Assembly: GCF_004193775.1 (NCBI RefSeq)
Contig: NC_041016.1
Coordinates: 35,817,366-35,881,365 of the forward strand
Reading direction: 5' to 3'
Source of the DNA: Glycine soja
Taxonomy: Eukaryota > Streptophyta > Magnoliopsida > Fabales > Fabaceae
DNA length: 64,000 nucleotides
Both the position numbers and the translations under genes were made by a program. The notes under the pieces were generated by a model. The model did no database searches. It was not told the DNA's origin and saw only the letters and a program-made list of their open reading frames with translations. Below, one piece after another: positions 1 through 10,936 of the stretch. Positions within the stretch are counted from its first letter, which is position 1. Each line of letters starts with the position of its first letter.

Positions 1-290
1 TACATTCCCAACCTCTTACCATTCACCATCAGCGACATAGATATTTGATAGTGTAACAAAGCTACCAAGTCCTTTTATCTTCATGCTCACTATTTCCTCT
101 GCCAACGAAAGTACAACAACACATCATCAAAGTGGCCATTGTAGGCCAACCCCAAAACCATCCAGTTGACTACAAAAGCATTGGGGTGTTCAAATTTTTT
201 AAACAAGGGTTTTGGTGATTTCAGGTCAGCACTAGTTGCATATATTCCATCAAGCTTTGAATGTCCCCTTGATATTCATGTTTGTTTCGC
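1..290 (-). pseudogene. Pentatricopeptide-repeat (PPR) protein remnant, truncated by the window edge
   Basis: Read on the minus strand, about 270 down to 100 gives a PPR-like stretch: a Y-A-like helix, then D-L-K-S-x-K-x-L-F-K-K-F-E-H-P-N, then N-W-M-V-L-G-L-A-Y-N-G-H-F-D-D and a stop after R-W-Q-R-K. This fits the PPR pattern of residues around LF, P-N, W-N and NG-x-F-D-x-A. In another frame, about 85 to 1 reads like the end of a plant PPR protein (F-V-T-L-S-N-I-Y-V-A-D-G-E-W), followed by a stop. Family members bind organellar RNA. The frame change and stops show decay, and no start is visible. The call rests on motif resemblance only. Confidence 0.55.
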
Positions 291-536
291 TAGTGAGTAG
301 CGTGGCATAGACCTACATGCCTGATCTCAAGGCCTTTGCTTTCAGGCATTTTTGTAGGCATAAGGAAAATTCATATGGGGACTATCTCAATTGTGAACAA
401 AATAGGATAGTTTTCATTTTCCTATGATGTTATTCTAGTCTAGTATTAGGAAGAAGATGCAACAGTAGGCCAAGCCAAGAGGAGCACCACGCTGGTTCAG
501 CTTAGGAAGAAGATGTAGCAGGAAGAAGATCCAGCA
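291..536. other. Non-coding stretch with short direct repeats
   Basis: No gene seen. From about 450 the 10-mer GGAAGAAGAT recurs three times, and a fourth copy lies just inside the duplicated block that follows. It may be the edge of an older repeat. Confidence 0.4.
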
Positions 537-1163
537 GTGGGGCACCATTGGAAGAAGATTCATGCACTACCATACACTGCCATAAAATCAGTTAGTTAGT
601 TACAACCATATTAGGGTATTTAGAAGCTGCTGTAAAGTTAGTTACTGATTTGTTGCTATTATAAAGGTAGTGTATATATAGGATATTGAATGCATGAATA
701 AAAGTAGAGAAATATTTTGAGTAAACTTAGCTTAGTGCAGGAGGTACCTTGACCTTGAATCCAAGGCCTTTATCTTCTTCCTCTCGCTCATAACATCTAG
801 AGTGCCCTACCAAATCCACTGGCATTTAACATGGAAATCAAAAGGTTCACGTATAGGAATAGGTAGCAACATTAGTAACTTAGCATTACCGTCATGCTCC
901 TTCCGGAATTTTTTATAACACTCAATTAACTAACTCACTACTATTAGCTAAATTTATATGTTTTTTTCTCTAAAACTATCCATAATATTAATGATACATA
1001 CTTTTTTTAATATTTTATTAGTTTTAATTGTTTATGTATTAGAAGTAAATATTCAAATAATTGCATAAAAAATTGGACCCTTCCTTTGTTGCATTGCTGA
1101 ATTCTTCTATCACATATTTAAACTCTCAAAATCCAATAACATAAATATGTAGAACACAACACC
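537..1163 (+). repeat. Left copy of a 0.6 kb direct duplication
   Basis: The block starting GGGGCACCATTGGAAGAA and ending near GTAGAACACAACACC matches 3381-3978 almost base for base, apart from a gap of about 30 bases near 690 and small indels. The two copies lie in the same orientation about 2.2 kb apart, with a truncated F-family LTR between them. It is AT-rich, contains no coding frame, and its origin is unknown to me. Confidence 0.85.
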
Positions 1164-3249
1164 TTAACTTTCTCCCTTTTCAAAAATCAAGAGATCGTCG
1201 AAAAGGGTCCAGTGCCTTAGCGATTCTCTCTGTTAAAAAAAATCAAGAGATTTTTCAAAGGGTCAAGCGCCTTAACGATTCTCTCCTTCCAAGAATCAAA
1301 AGATCGTTTAAAGGTCCAACACCTTAAACGTCTTCTGTTTGGTTAAAAACAATCTTGCGAAAAAAAGATAAAAACTGTAGAAGCAAGCTTCATGATGATA
1401 AACCAAGCAATTTTGATGATGCCAAAAGCCCAAGTGATTGATTCAAGACTTCAAGATCAAGCATCAAGAATCCAATCCAAGATTCAAGATTTAAGAGAAG
1501 AAATCAAGAAGCAACAAGTCAAGACTTCATATAGAATAAGTATTAAAAGATTTTTTCAAAAACCAAATAGCATAGTTTTGTGTTACAAAAGAATTTTCTC
1601 AAATTTTCTAAAGTTATCGGAGTGATTACTCTCTGGTAATCGATTACCAGTGATCAGATTGGTTTTCAAAATGTTTTCAAATGATTTGTAATGTTACAAA
1701 ATGATTTTCAAATAGTGTAATCGATTACACTATATTAGTAATCGATTACAAGTGAATCTGAACGTTGGAATTCAACTCCAATTGTGAAGAGTCATAACTT
1801 TTCATAAAATATATTGCGTAATCGATTACACCATTGTGGTAATCGATTACCAGTGAATAGTTTTGAAGAAAAAGTTAAGAGTTATAACTCTTAACATGAT
1901 TTTTCTCGAAAGTCATAACGCTTCTAATGGTTTTTTGACCAGACATGAAGAGTCTATAAAAGCAAGACCTTGGCACGCATTTTACAAGCATCCAAAAAAA
2001 CACATATCTCTTTAAAATCTTTTCTGACCATTGCCCATTTTTTTCTTTGCAAAAACTCTTGCCAAAAAGCTTTCTAAACTTCGGTTTCAAAACTTTGTTT
2101 TTCTGCAAGTGGAAATTTTTCAAAAAACAAAAGTGTGGTATCTTTTCTCCCTTCTCTCTCTTGCCAAAAGAATTCAAAGGACTAACTGCCTGAGAATTAT
2201 TTTGATTTTTCCTCCTCCCCCTGAACAAAAGATTTCAAAGGACTAACCGCCTGAGATATCTTTTGTTTCCCCTTACAAAGATTCAAGGGACTAACCGCCT
2301 AAGAATTCTTTGTCTTAACACATTGGAATGTACATCCTTTGTGGTACAAGTAGAACGTACATCTACTTGGGTTGTAATACTGAGAACAAGAGAGGGTACA
2401 TCTCTTGTGGATCAGTTCAAGTGGAGCGTACATCCACTTGGTGTTTCAAAGAGAACAAGGGAGGGTACATCCTTTGTGGCTCTTTGTTTGTAAAGGATTT
2501 TACAAGGTTAAAGGAAATCTCAAGAACCGGTGGTTGCTTAGGGACTGGATGTAGGCACGGGTTGTTGCCGAACCAATATAAAAACTTGTGTTCGTTTCCA
2601 TCTTCCCTACAGTCTTTAATTTCTGTTGTGCACTTTTTATTTACGCTTTACTTTTGTCTAAGTTATTGTTTTTTTCTTTACGTTCTCATAACTTAGTAGT
2701 AAAGCCAAATTGAATCTAGTAACATTAAGAAGGATAAGTTTTTTAATTAGTCAAGACCCGTTCATAATTAATTCAACCCCCCCTTTTTAATTATTCCGAG
2801 GCCACTTGATCCAACAAAAACAAGTTAACCAACGTTTAGTTAGTAGGTCTGATTTCCTCATCGCACCTGAGGATACGTAGGAGGAAGGGCAATATCCTTG
2901 TCAACAACAAAAAAGTAAAAAACATAAAAAGAAAAAAGGATAAAAAAACACAAAAAAGTAAAAATCATAAAAAAGCATAAAAAGGGAAAATACATAATTT
3001 TGAAGTCATGTTTTGCACACTCGATTAGAGGCTGCCATCCCTCATGACGGATGCGTGGGGTGCTAATACATTCCCCGTGCATAAAAACAACTCCCGAACC
3101 CTCATTTTCAAAATACGCAGACCATTGTCCTTTTGGTTTTTTATAACGTTTTCCTCAAATACACATTGGTGGCGACTCCGCGCGTTTTCCATCCTTGGAA
3201 GGCGCACTCGTGAGTCCCGTGTCACCCTCCCGCAGGGTAGGTTACGACA
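1164..3249 (+). mobile_element. Truncated F-family (Ogre-like Ty3/gypsy) LTR, split by a solo LTR
   Basis: The pieces 1164-1375 and 2822-3249 read, in sense orientation, as the 3' part of the same LTR family as 33869-35519 and 54190-55794. Shared marks are the repeated 'ccttaacgattctct' segments, the block with CCTACGTA-type inverted motifs near 2850-2885, the GGTGGCGACTCCG segment near 3170 and the end GGTTACGACA at 3249. The left end of the LTR is missing, so no target duplication can be checked. The copia-type solo LTR at 1376-2816 interrupts it. Confidence 0.75.
1376..2816 (+). mobile_element. Solo LTR, family A (Ty1/copia type), TSD AAAAC
   Basis: It starts TGTAGAAGCAAGCTTCATGA and ends GATCCAACA, flanked on both sides by AAAAC (1371-1375 and 2817-2821). 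It is the same family as the LTRs of the copia element at 33570-53915. It contains several TAATCGATTA palindromes (about 1630-1860), then a TATA-like CTATAAAAGC near 1955 and the repeated 'ggactaaccgcctgag' and 'gagggtacatc' segments typical of the family. At 1441 bp it has no internal region, so it probably arose by recombination between the two LTRs of a former element. Confidence 0.93.
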
Positions 3250-3380
3250 GCCGTCAAGACTAGGCTTTGCTTTGTCTGTCATCGATGATGACGTCTGTCA
3301 CCACACCCACCACCACTGAAGCCACCAAACAAAGCAACTTTACTCATGTTCTGTTTTCTGCACCCAACACTTTGAGGACA
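3250..3380. other. Short unassigned spacer
   Basis: This 131-bp stretch lies between the F-family LTR end and the right copy of the duplication. No gene or known repeat was recognised. Confidence 0.4.
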
Positions 3381-3978
3381 ATGGGGCGCCATTGGAAGAA
3401 TATGCATGCACTACCATACACTGCCATAAAATCAGTTAGTTAGTTACAACCATATTAGGGTTGTTAGAAGCTGTTGTAAAGTTAGTTACTGATTTGTTGC
3501 TGTTATAAAGGTAGTGTATATATATATTTTGAGTAAACTTAGCTTAGTGCAGGAGGTATGTTGACCTTGAATCCAAGGCCTTTATTTTCTTCCTCTCGCT
3601 CATACCATCTAGAGTGCCCTACCAAATCCACTGGCATTTAACATGGAAATCAAAAGGTTCACGTATAGGAATAGGTAGCAACATTAGTAACTTAGCATTA
3701 CCGTCATGCTCCTTCCGGAATTTTTTATAACACTCAATTAACTAACTCACTACTATTAGCTAAATTTATATGTTTTTTTTTCTCTAAAACTATCCATAAT
3801 ATTAATGATACATACTTTTTTTTAATATTTTATTAGTTTTAATTGTTTATGTATTAGAAGTAAATATTCAAATAATTGCATAAAAAATTGGACCCTTCCT
3901 TTGTTGCATTGCTGAATTCTTCTATCACATATTTAAACTCTCAAAATCCAATAACATAAATAAGTAGAACACAACATC
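3381..3978 (+). repeat. Right copy of the 0.6 kb direct duplication
   Basis: It matches 537-1163 with scattered substitutions and small indels. Beyond its right edge the sequence continues 'gaaatattaaaagtga', a phrase seen again near 5010, suggesting the host locus carries further local duplication. Confidence 0.85.
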
Positions 3979-4008
3979 TTGAAATATTAAAAGTGAGAAA
4001 ATGGACCC

Positions 4009-4905
4009 TGATGCAATCCTACCCCGCAAGGGCATTGGCTAGAAGACTCCAAGTAGATTGGGCTAGAGATCCAAGGAAAGGCCCTAGGGTTCTCATGAGC
4101 CTTAGGGTAGATTTCGAGCCCATGGGCTAAGTATGAGCCCGCTTATCTTTGTAAATATTATAATAGGTTTTTCCTTCGTCTAGGCCTTGTATTTTGGTGA
4201 TTCTAGTAGTATAGGGTTTTAGCCTTGTATTTCGGGGCATTTTGAGTTTTCTTTGTAATAAGGACTTTTTTTGTTATTTTCATGTTTTTCATCATGGGGG
4301 TGAGCTTAGTTATTATAGGGGGTGTGTAGCTAAGCTCTAGCTTCTCATCTCAAGGAGGTGAGCTTAGCTATTAGAGAGGTATGTGTAGCTAAGCTCTAGC
4401 TTCTTTAGGAATCTTCTTAAGGAAGCTTCTCAAGGAGGTGAGCTTAGTTATGAGAGGGGTGTATGTAGCTAAGCTCTAGCTTCTCAAGGAAGTTTTCTCA
4501 AAGAAGCTTCTCAAGGAAGTTTTCTCAAGAAAGCTTCTCAAGGAAGCTACCTAGTCTATAAATAGAAGCATGTGTAACACTTGTTGTAACTTTGATGAAT
4601 GAGAGTCTTGTGAGACATACTTCAAAGTTCCACTTCTCTCCCTCTTTTATTCCTTCAATTTCATGCTCCCCCCTTCTCTCTTTCTTTTCCTCCATTAAAG
4701 CATCCTCTTCAAGCTTCTTATCCAAGGCAATTCTTGGTGGTGAAGCTCTTTCTTCCTTGGCTTATTCCCTAGTGGATGGTGCCTCCCCTCTCCTCTTCTC
4801 CTTTGCCTTCCGCTGCATCTCTATGGTGAAAAATCACCATTGAAGGACCTCATTGATGCTCAAAGATCCAGCCTCCATAGAAGCTCCACAAGCAAGCTTC
4901 CATCA
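4009..4905 (+). mobile_element. Solo LTR, family D (gypsy-type), TSD GACCC
   Basis: It starts TGATGCAATCCTACCCCGCA and ends GCTTCCATCA, with GACCC on both sides (4004-4008 and 4906-4910). The upstream half holds three inverted repeats of the form GAGCTTAG(C/T)TA...TAGCTAAGCTC (for example 4360-4370 with 4386-4396) and tandem 'cttctcaaggaag' units, followed by a TATA box in CTATAAATAGAAG near 4556. The same LTR bounds elements E1 and E3 and recurs at 60266-61170. Confidence 0.93.
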
Positions 4906-5381
4906 GACCCTTCCTTTGGTAATTGCATAAAAAAAATTGGACCCATTCCAAAATATTTCTCTCCCTTTTAAATGGTCCTTAAAGTAAGAAAATTGGATAA
5001 GTAATTTTTGAAATATTAAAAGTGAAAATAAGTAGTCTTCTAAGTATTGAAAAATGTATTAAATTAGTCTATGCATGTAAAGATGGATGTTCTTTTGCAA
5101 CATAAATAATATGAATATTGTGATCAGAACATTGTTGACTAGGTAAGAAAGAAATTACCATAACATAGGGGTGAGGAGAAAATAAAAAATTCTCTTTTTT
5201 TTTTTGCAAGTAACAATTATGGTTGCATGAGAAGCAACTAAAAAGTCTATCAGCTTAGAAATAATATCTTTGTGAACAGGTAGACATGTATAAGCAATGA
5301 TAGAGCTTTCTTAAATGGTATTAGCACTACTAGAATTTATTGATTTAACATTGCAGTGCACATATTACATATTACTAAAAG
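4906..5381. other. Non-coding flank
   Basis: AT-rich sequence without a plausible coding frame. An imperfect repeat of a 'ttggacccttcctttg' phrase connects it to the duplicated block on the left. CACTACTAGAA at 5325-5335 resembles a CACTA terminus, but no partner end was found. Confidence 0.35.
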
Positions 5382-7937
5382 TAGGGATGGCAAAGTGGGT
5401 CTGGCTAGACAAGCTGGCCTGCCAGCCCATTATTAATTTGGCGGACGGGGTAGGAAACCCAACCCGCCAACCCATCGTGGTCCACCCTGCCTAACCTGCC
5501 AGCCCGCTAGGCTAGAAGGGGGGCAAGGCGGGTTTGCTCGCCAACCCGTTAACTATTATAATATTAATATTAAAATATTAAATACTAAATTACTAATAAA
5601 AAAACAAATAAAAAGGTATAGGATGAGGTTTGTCTCTTTAGGAATTTTCTTATTTGTTTTTTTCAGTCTCTCCAATCTCACAAGTGCTCCACATCCATTC
5701 CTCACATCGTAGTCACAAAACCTCCACACCAAGGCTCTACTCCATCGCACCGCATCGCGCTACTGTCTCTCAATTCTTACACTGTGGCGACTAGGGCGTC
5801 ACGCTAATGCACTTCGGCGACCTCAAACCTCATGAAGATCGCACACTTGTCTATTCTCTTTCTCAAAGTTGTTGTGTCAGCCCGTCATTGGCACCGTCAG
5901 CTCGTGGTTCTCTCTCTTGGACTCTTTTCTCTCATTCTCTGACACCATCTCACAAGTTTGAATATTTTTTAAATTTAGAAATTTTGATTTCATTTTGTTT
6001 GTTAATATGAACTTGCTATTGTTTAAGTTGTTATGGGTATGAGAAATTATTGTTTTGTTATTTTTTTACTTTACAGCAACTTCCATATTATATCTTGGTT
6101 CTCAATTCTCACTCTATATAATTACTATAGTCAGAATAGTAAAATAATACATCAAAATAAAAGCTAGCATTCACATCGACCCACCGTTAATAAAGCTTAT
6201 GATTTTTCAGATATGGAGATTATAGAAACTAATTGGTAGAACATGAAGCTAATATGATACGACACATGATCGTTCACCTAGTTAAATTTTATCAATTATC
6301 AAGTGTTTGCTTTACACCTTTGAAACCTTTCCATTAGTGTTTTTAATACTATAATAATAACAGTAAGAGTTTGAAGAGTTTTGTTTTCAATGGTTACAAA
6401 AATTCTTTGTCACTTTCTAAAGTGTTATGTTAGTGAGTGAGTCAATCAAAGAAAAAGAGCATTTTGGTAACTATCTGACGAATTCAGAGCCTTTTTCCAA
6501 CATATGTCCCTGTTTCCCTTTCAACTGTTTGTGTTAAAACATCAATCTCAAAGAAGTCAATGTGCAGTTTCATAATTCTGTCTCAACCCCAAGCCTATTC
6601 ACTCCTTTTACCATTCCCAAATGTATTTATTTTCCTTAGAGGTTTGATGTAGTGACTTCTCCAAATGTATTTATTTTCCTCATGAAATAGTCATTATTTT
6701 GCTAGAAAAGGTTTATTATCTAAATGGACCAATAAAGAAAAAATTTAATGTTTTTATGTCTATGAATGAATTGTTCAACACAATCTGGGTAGGAAGCTGC
6801 TAACAAAAGTAGAAAGTACATTGGCTAATGTTTGCTGATTCATCTGGTTGTCGATCATGCTTTGAGGTTGTCATGTCTTTTGGTTTTTAAAATAAATGTA
6901 GTTTCGTAATATCTAAAATTTTCATTATGTATGTTGTAATTTTTATCTTGCTACAAAGTGTCATCTAAAAAAGTCATGACCTTTAAATTTTCATCTAGAA
7001 TTGATAAACGAGATATTGTAGTTTAATCTAGTGTTGACATGATAATGGTATATGTTCAATGTATTGTGGGGAGGCACCATTGAGTAGTTCATGCCTCTTT
7101 TTATGCATATGCATATGCTTTTAGTTGTTCTTGCATGTCACAAATAAGATAATGTTATTTGCTTTACTTGTTCAATTAAACAGGAATACATGATTTGAAT
7201 TTTAAAATTGAAATAGAAGAGGTAATTAGTAAACCCCCTTTGTGATGATGTTATTGTTAGTGATGATGAAATTGGGGAAGATGAGATGATGTTGAAAATA
7301 AAATGATTTTGTTGAACTTTATAATAAAAAAAAGGCTAAGCTCACAACAAATGAATGTTGTAAATTTTACACTAGGATTGGTGTGGGTAAGGATGGAAAA
7401 GAAAGGGCAAAGTGCAATGCTTGTGGAAAAAATATGGAACTTCTCATTTAAATTGTCATAATGGGAGATGTGAGATAAAAAAATTTGAAGATATAAGTCA
7501 AATGATTTTAGAGATGCAAGGAAAGTTTAAGGCCAAAGAGATATATCAAATGATGGCACGCGAATTGTTGTGTAATCTAATGATTAGGCGTAATTTGCCC
7601 TTCATTTTTGTTAAGTATCCAGAGTTTCAGGCTTTGATAAGTTATTTTTGTCCTCAATTAACCAATTTCTAGAAATACTTTTAAGACTAATATGTTGAGA
7701 ATATATGAGAGGAAGAAAACCATCAGTAAAGAACTGTTGTGTGCTATTCCTGGCAGGATCTGTTTAACTTCTGATTTATGGACATCTATTAATACTAAGG
7801 GTTTCATAACTTTGACTACCCATTTTGTTTACCTAAATTGGAAGTCAAATAAAAAGATTCTTAACTTTCGTCATATGCCTCCCCCTCACAATGGTTTTTA
7901 GTTGGCCAAGAAGATTAATGAATTCTTGCATGATTGG
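5382..7937 (+). mobile_element. hAT-superfamily DNA transposon remnant, right end missing
   Basis: The left end begins TAGGGATGGCAAAGTGGG, followed by a run of alternating 'ggc/gcc/cccgcc' words (5390-5550), the usual look of a plant hAT subterminal region. About 1.8 kb of AT-rich non-coding sequence follows, and decayed transposase coding lies at 7330-7935. No right terminal inverted repeat or 8-bp target duplication was found; the element is cut at 7938 by a fragment of a family D LTR. Confidence 0.65.
7330..7935 (+). pseudogene. hAT transposase pseudogene (BED zinc finger and start of the catalytic region)
   Basis: Two frames together give a BED-type zinc finger: K-C-N-A-C-G-K near 7410, then Y-G-T-S-H-L-N-C-H-N-G-R-C at 7433-7471. 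Next comes a helical segment ending Y-P-E-F-x-A-L-I-S-Y-F-C-P, and after a frameshift and stops near 7670-7690 the block C-L-T-S-D-L-W-T-S followed by H-F-V-Y-L-N-W (7765-7840). That block begins the hAT catalytic domain, including its first acidic region. The rest, including the C-terminal dimerisation region, is absent. An intact protein would bind element ends and cut and paste the DNA; this copy cannot. Confidence 0.75.
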
Positions 7938-7981
7938 TGATGGAAGCTTGCTTGTGAAGCTTCAATGGAGGCTGGATCTTT
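7938..7981 (-). repeat. 45-bp fragment of a family D LTR end
   Basis: TGATGGAAGCTTGCTTGTGA and the bases after it match the start of the inverted family D LTR at 60266. It joins the hAT remnant to the CACTA remnant and probably marks an old rearrangement or deletion. Confidence 0.7.
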
Positions 7982-7998
7982 AAACTGACTTATAGAAT

Positions 7999-8226
7999 TC
8001 ACAACTGTATAACAGAGATGTTGAGACATTGACCACTGTGTTCTATTTTAGATAGATCTTCATGCTTTATGTACAAGGGGAAGTTGTTGTTAAACACCCC
8101 AAACACGGTAGCATCCCACATAACCTTTAACGACTTAAGAAAAAGTTGTGGGATAGTAAATGTCATCCGATATAGGGGATCATTGACATCATGATCCGGC
8201 CTATTTGCAGGTTTTGTCGGTCCCAC
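7999..8226 (-). pseudogene. CACTA-associated protein fragment
   Basis: The minus-strand frame contains D-P-L-Y-x-M-T-x-T-I-P-Q-L-F, then M-W-D-A-T-V-F-G-V-F-N and F-P-L-Y-I-K-H-E-D. I recognise this phrase as recurring downstream of the plant-transposase region in soybean CACTA elements. Its function is unknown to me; in full-length copies it lies in front of a protease-like C-terminus, which is not seen here. It is a separate piece from the frame at 8307-9161. Confidence 0.6.
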
Positions 8227-8306
8227 AACTTCCTATTTATCCAACACAGTTAATTACAGTGAACACTTTAATTGAAAAAAAGCATTTAATGACAGTGAAA
8301 TACCTA

Positions 8307-9161
8307 TTATGATAAACGCTTGACAAGATGTGTTGGCCAATCAATGAAGGTGTTAAGTGTTTGCCCCACTAATTGAACCTCTTCAATGGGTACAGGAATG
8401 TGAACATCTACATCTCTAACTTCCTCAACACCAACCTTGACTTGATCATGGCGCAAAGGGATGTTGTGAACGATTATGGACCCCTCATAAAGTCTTCCTA
8501 TGGCAACCAAGCAGGAGGGATTTTCTTCAATGTACAACCCACATTTCTCTGAGTCACCCATGTCTGGATCGTTCCCTGAGGGATCAACACAACTCTCCTT
8601 TGTGCTAACACGAGCAGCTGAAGGACCAACCTCAGGCTTAAGAGGTAGTGCGAGTCCCTGTGATTGCATCAGCAATTGAAATTGGGACTGCATTTTGCGG
8701 AAGGACAACATTAGTTGTCGAGTCACTTTTTCTATGATCAACTCCTCCAGCTAGTCCCTAAGTTTTTGCGTCAGCTGCTCTAGGTCTTCGGGACCCATGG
8801 GCGCAGACGCGCGGGAGGTCCTTGGAGTCGGTCCAAAGTATTGTTTGATCGTGACACCGGCTCTAGCAGCACGCACACAACCAAGATATTTAGGTCGCCT
8901 AATGGCAACATTCAATACATCTTGACATCCATGGGTGACAAAGGAACCCTATGAAGCCTACTTCTTTAAGAATCCTATAACCAACACATTTATTCATTTA
9001 CTCAATCAAACAATAAACATAAATAATTGCAATTCACAATTGAAAGTGACTTACAATCTTGCCAGCAATTTCCTTTGTTGCCTCAGAAGTCATTTGCCCA
9101 GTTTTCTTGGTGTGGGTCATCTTCCACTTCACATGTCGTCTGATGGGAGATGAAGGATCAA
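8307..9161 (-). pseudogene. CACTA plant-transposase (Ptta/En/Spm) protein, C-terminal part
   Basis: Minus-strand coding runs from 9161 down. A first piece ends E-A-T-K-E-I-A-G-K-I at about 9064 and is followed by GTAAGT, with TTATAG near 8970, so an intron is likely. Coding resumes as Q-D-V-L-N-V-A-I-R-R-P, then G-V-T-I-K-Q-Y-F-G and a glutamine/leucine-rich segment. An in-frame stop lies at about 8752, after which the frame stays open to 8307 with C-G-L-Y-I-E-E-N-P and W-P-T-H-L-V-K. The upstream exon continues in frame across the solo LTR at 9162-10788 into 10789-10936. Confidence 0.7.
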
Positions 9162-10788
9162 TGTTGGATCAAGTGGCCTCAGAATAATTAAGAAGGGGGG
9201 GTTGAATTAATTATTCCTAAACCTTTTCTAATTAAAAATTCACTCTTCTAAGGCTTTTACTATGTTGTTAAGAGAATAAGGAGTAGAAGAGAAACTTAAC
9301 CAAAAGTAAAAGCGGAAATTAAAATGCACAGCGGAAAGTAAAAGAGTAGGGAAGAAGGAGACAAACACACAAGAGTTTTTATACTGGTTCGGCAACAACC
9401 CGTGCCTACATCTAGTCCCCAAGCGACCTGCGGTCCTTGAGATTTCTTTTCCAACCTTGTAAAAATCCTTTTACAAGCAAAGATCCACAAGGGATGTACC
9501 CTCCCTTGTTCTCTTTGAACCTAGTGGATGTACCCTCCACTAGAACTGATCCACAAGAGATGTACCCTCTCTTGTTCTCAGTGAAACCCAAGTAGATGTA
9601 CCCTCTACTTGTACAACAAAGGATGTACCCTCCAATGTGTTAAGACAAAGATCTCAGGCGGTTAAACCTTTGAAACTTTGTGAATGGGGATACAAAAAAA
9701 TTCTCAGGCGGTTAGTCCTTTGAAAACTTATGTATAAGGTAAAGGGAAGAATCAAAAGAATTCTTAGACTGTGTCGTTTTGAATTCTTTGACAAGGGAGA
9801 AGGGAGACACAAAAGAATTCAGGCGGTTAGTCCTTTGTTCTTTTGGAAAAGGGAGAAGAGAGACACAAAAAGAATTCAGGCAGTTAGTCCTTGGCGAATT
9901 CTTTTTGGCAAAGGGAGAAGAGATGAAAAGAATGAATAGCACAAGTTTTCAAGGTTTAGAAAACCAGAAAACTTTGGAAAGCTTTTGCCACAAAGAAGAA
10001 GAAGAAGTTCAAAGAGATTCAAGGCTTGTAAAGGATTGTATAAGATTGATTGGCTTGATATAAAATGCAAAACAAAGCCTTGCTTTTATAGACTCTTCAT
10101 GTTTGGTCAAGAGGACCATTTAGAAGAGTTATGACTTTTAGAAAAACTTAAAACCAATTTGAAAAAGTCAAAAACCATTTGAAGAGTTACATCTTTTGAT
10201 TTATTCAGAAACAATCACTGGTAATCGATTACCAAATCAATGTAATCGATTACACAAGGCTTTTATGTGAAAGGATGTGACTCTTCACATTTGAATTTGA
10301 ATTTCAATTTTCAAAGGCACTGGTAATCGATTACCAAAACATTGTAATCGATTACAGCTTTTTTGAAATCAATTGGAACGTTGTAAATTCATTTGAAAAC
10401 TTTTTCAAATTCATTTTGCTACTGGTAATCGATTACAACAATCTGGTAATCGATTACCAGAGAGTAAAAACTCTTTGGTAAACATGTTTTGAGAAAAATC
10501 CATGTGCTACTCAGTTTTTGAAAAAACCTTTTCATACTTATCTTGATTAAGTCTTCTCTTTATTCTTGAATCTTGAGTCTTGAATCTTGATCTTGATTCT
10601 TGGAAGCTAGATCCTTGAATCTTGAAGTGTTCTTGATTCTATCTTGAACATCTTGAACTCATTCTTTCTTGAATCTATCTTTCTTACACTCATTCTTTGA
10701 TTGACCTTTGAGCTTTTTGTCATCACCTTTGTTATCATCAAAACATCTTTGAATCATTCTTGATTCATCATGAAGCTTTGCTTTTACA
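9162..10788 (-). mobile_element. Solo LTR, family B, minus orientation, TSD ATCAA
   Basis: Read on the minus strand it starts TGTAAAAGCAAAGCTTCATG and ends CTTGATCCAACA. Both flanks are ATCAA (9157-9161 and 10789-10793). It contains six TAATCGATTA palindromes at 10200-10460 on the upstream side of a TATA-like sequence near 10088, and the 'gagggtacatc' and 'ggcggttagtcc' repeats. It is the same family as 51740-53374 and 58498-60153, all about 1.63-1.66 kb. It interrupts the CACTA transposase coding frame. Confidence 0.93.
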
Positions 10789-10936
10789 ATCAATGACGGT
10801 GTAAGTGCTTCCAGATTTAGCAGCTTCCTTCAGTTGTTTCTTTTTCTTCTCCTCCATCAACTTCTTTTCTAGAAATTCATAACCCCCACAAGACAACACG
10901 TGAGGGGCAATGTTTTGTTTCTGGATGGTTTGTGCC
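10789..10936 (-). pseudogene. CACTA plant-transposase domain fragment
   Basis: The minus-strand frame reads I-Q-K-Q-N-I-A-P-H-V-L-S-C-G-G-Y-E, then a lysine/glutamate-rich helix and S-G-S-T-Y-T-V-I-D. The H-x-L-S-x-G-G-Y signature is characteristic of the plant transposase (Ptta/En/Spm) family. It joins the 8307-9161 piece across the family B solo LTR. On its upstream side a family E solo LTR separates it from the TNP2-like N-terminus, and the intervening transposase sequence is missing. Confidence 0.75.

Noticed and set aside
5325..5335. CACTACTAGAA as the terminus of a CACTA transposon
   Set aside because: No matching opposite end or 3-bp target duplication was found, and the sequence that follows looks like a hAT terminus.
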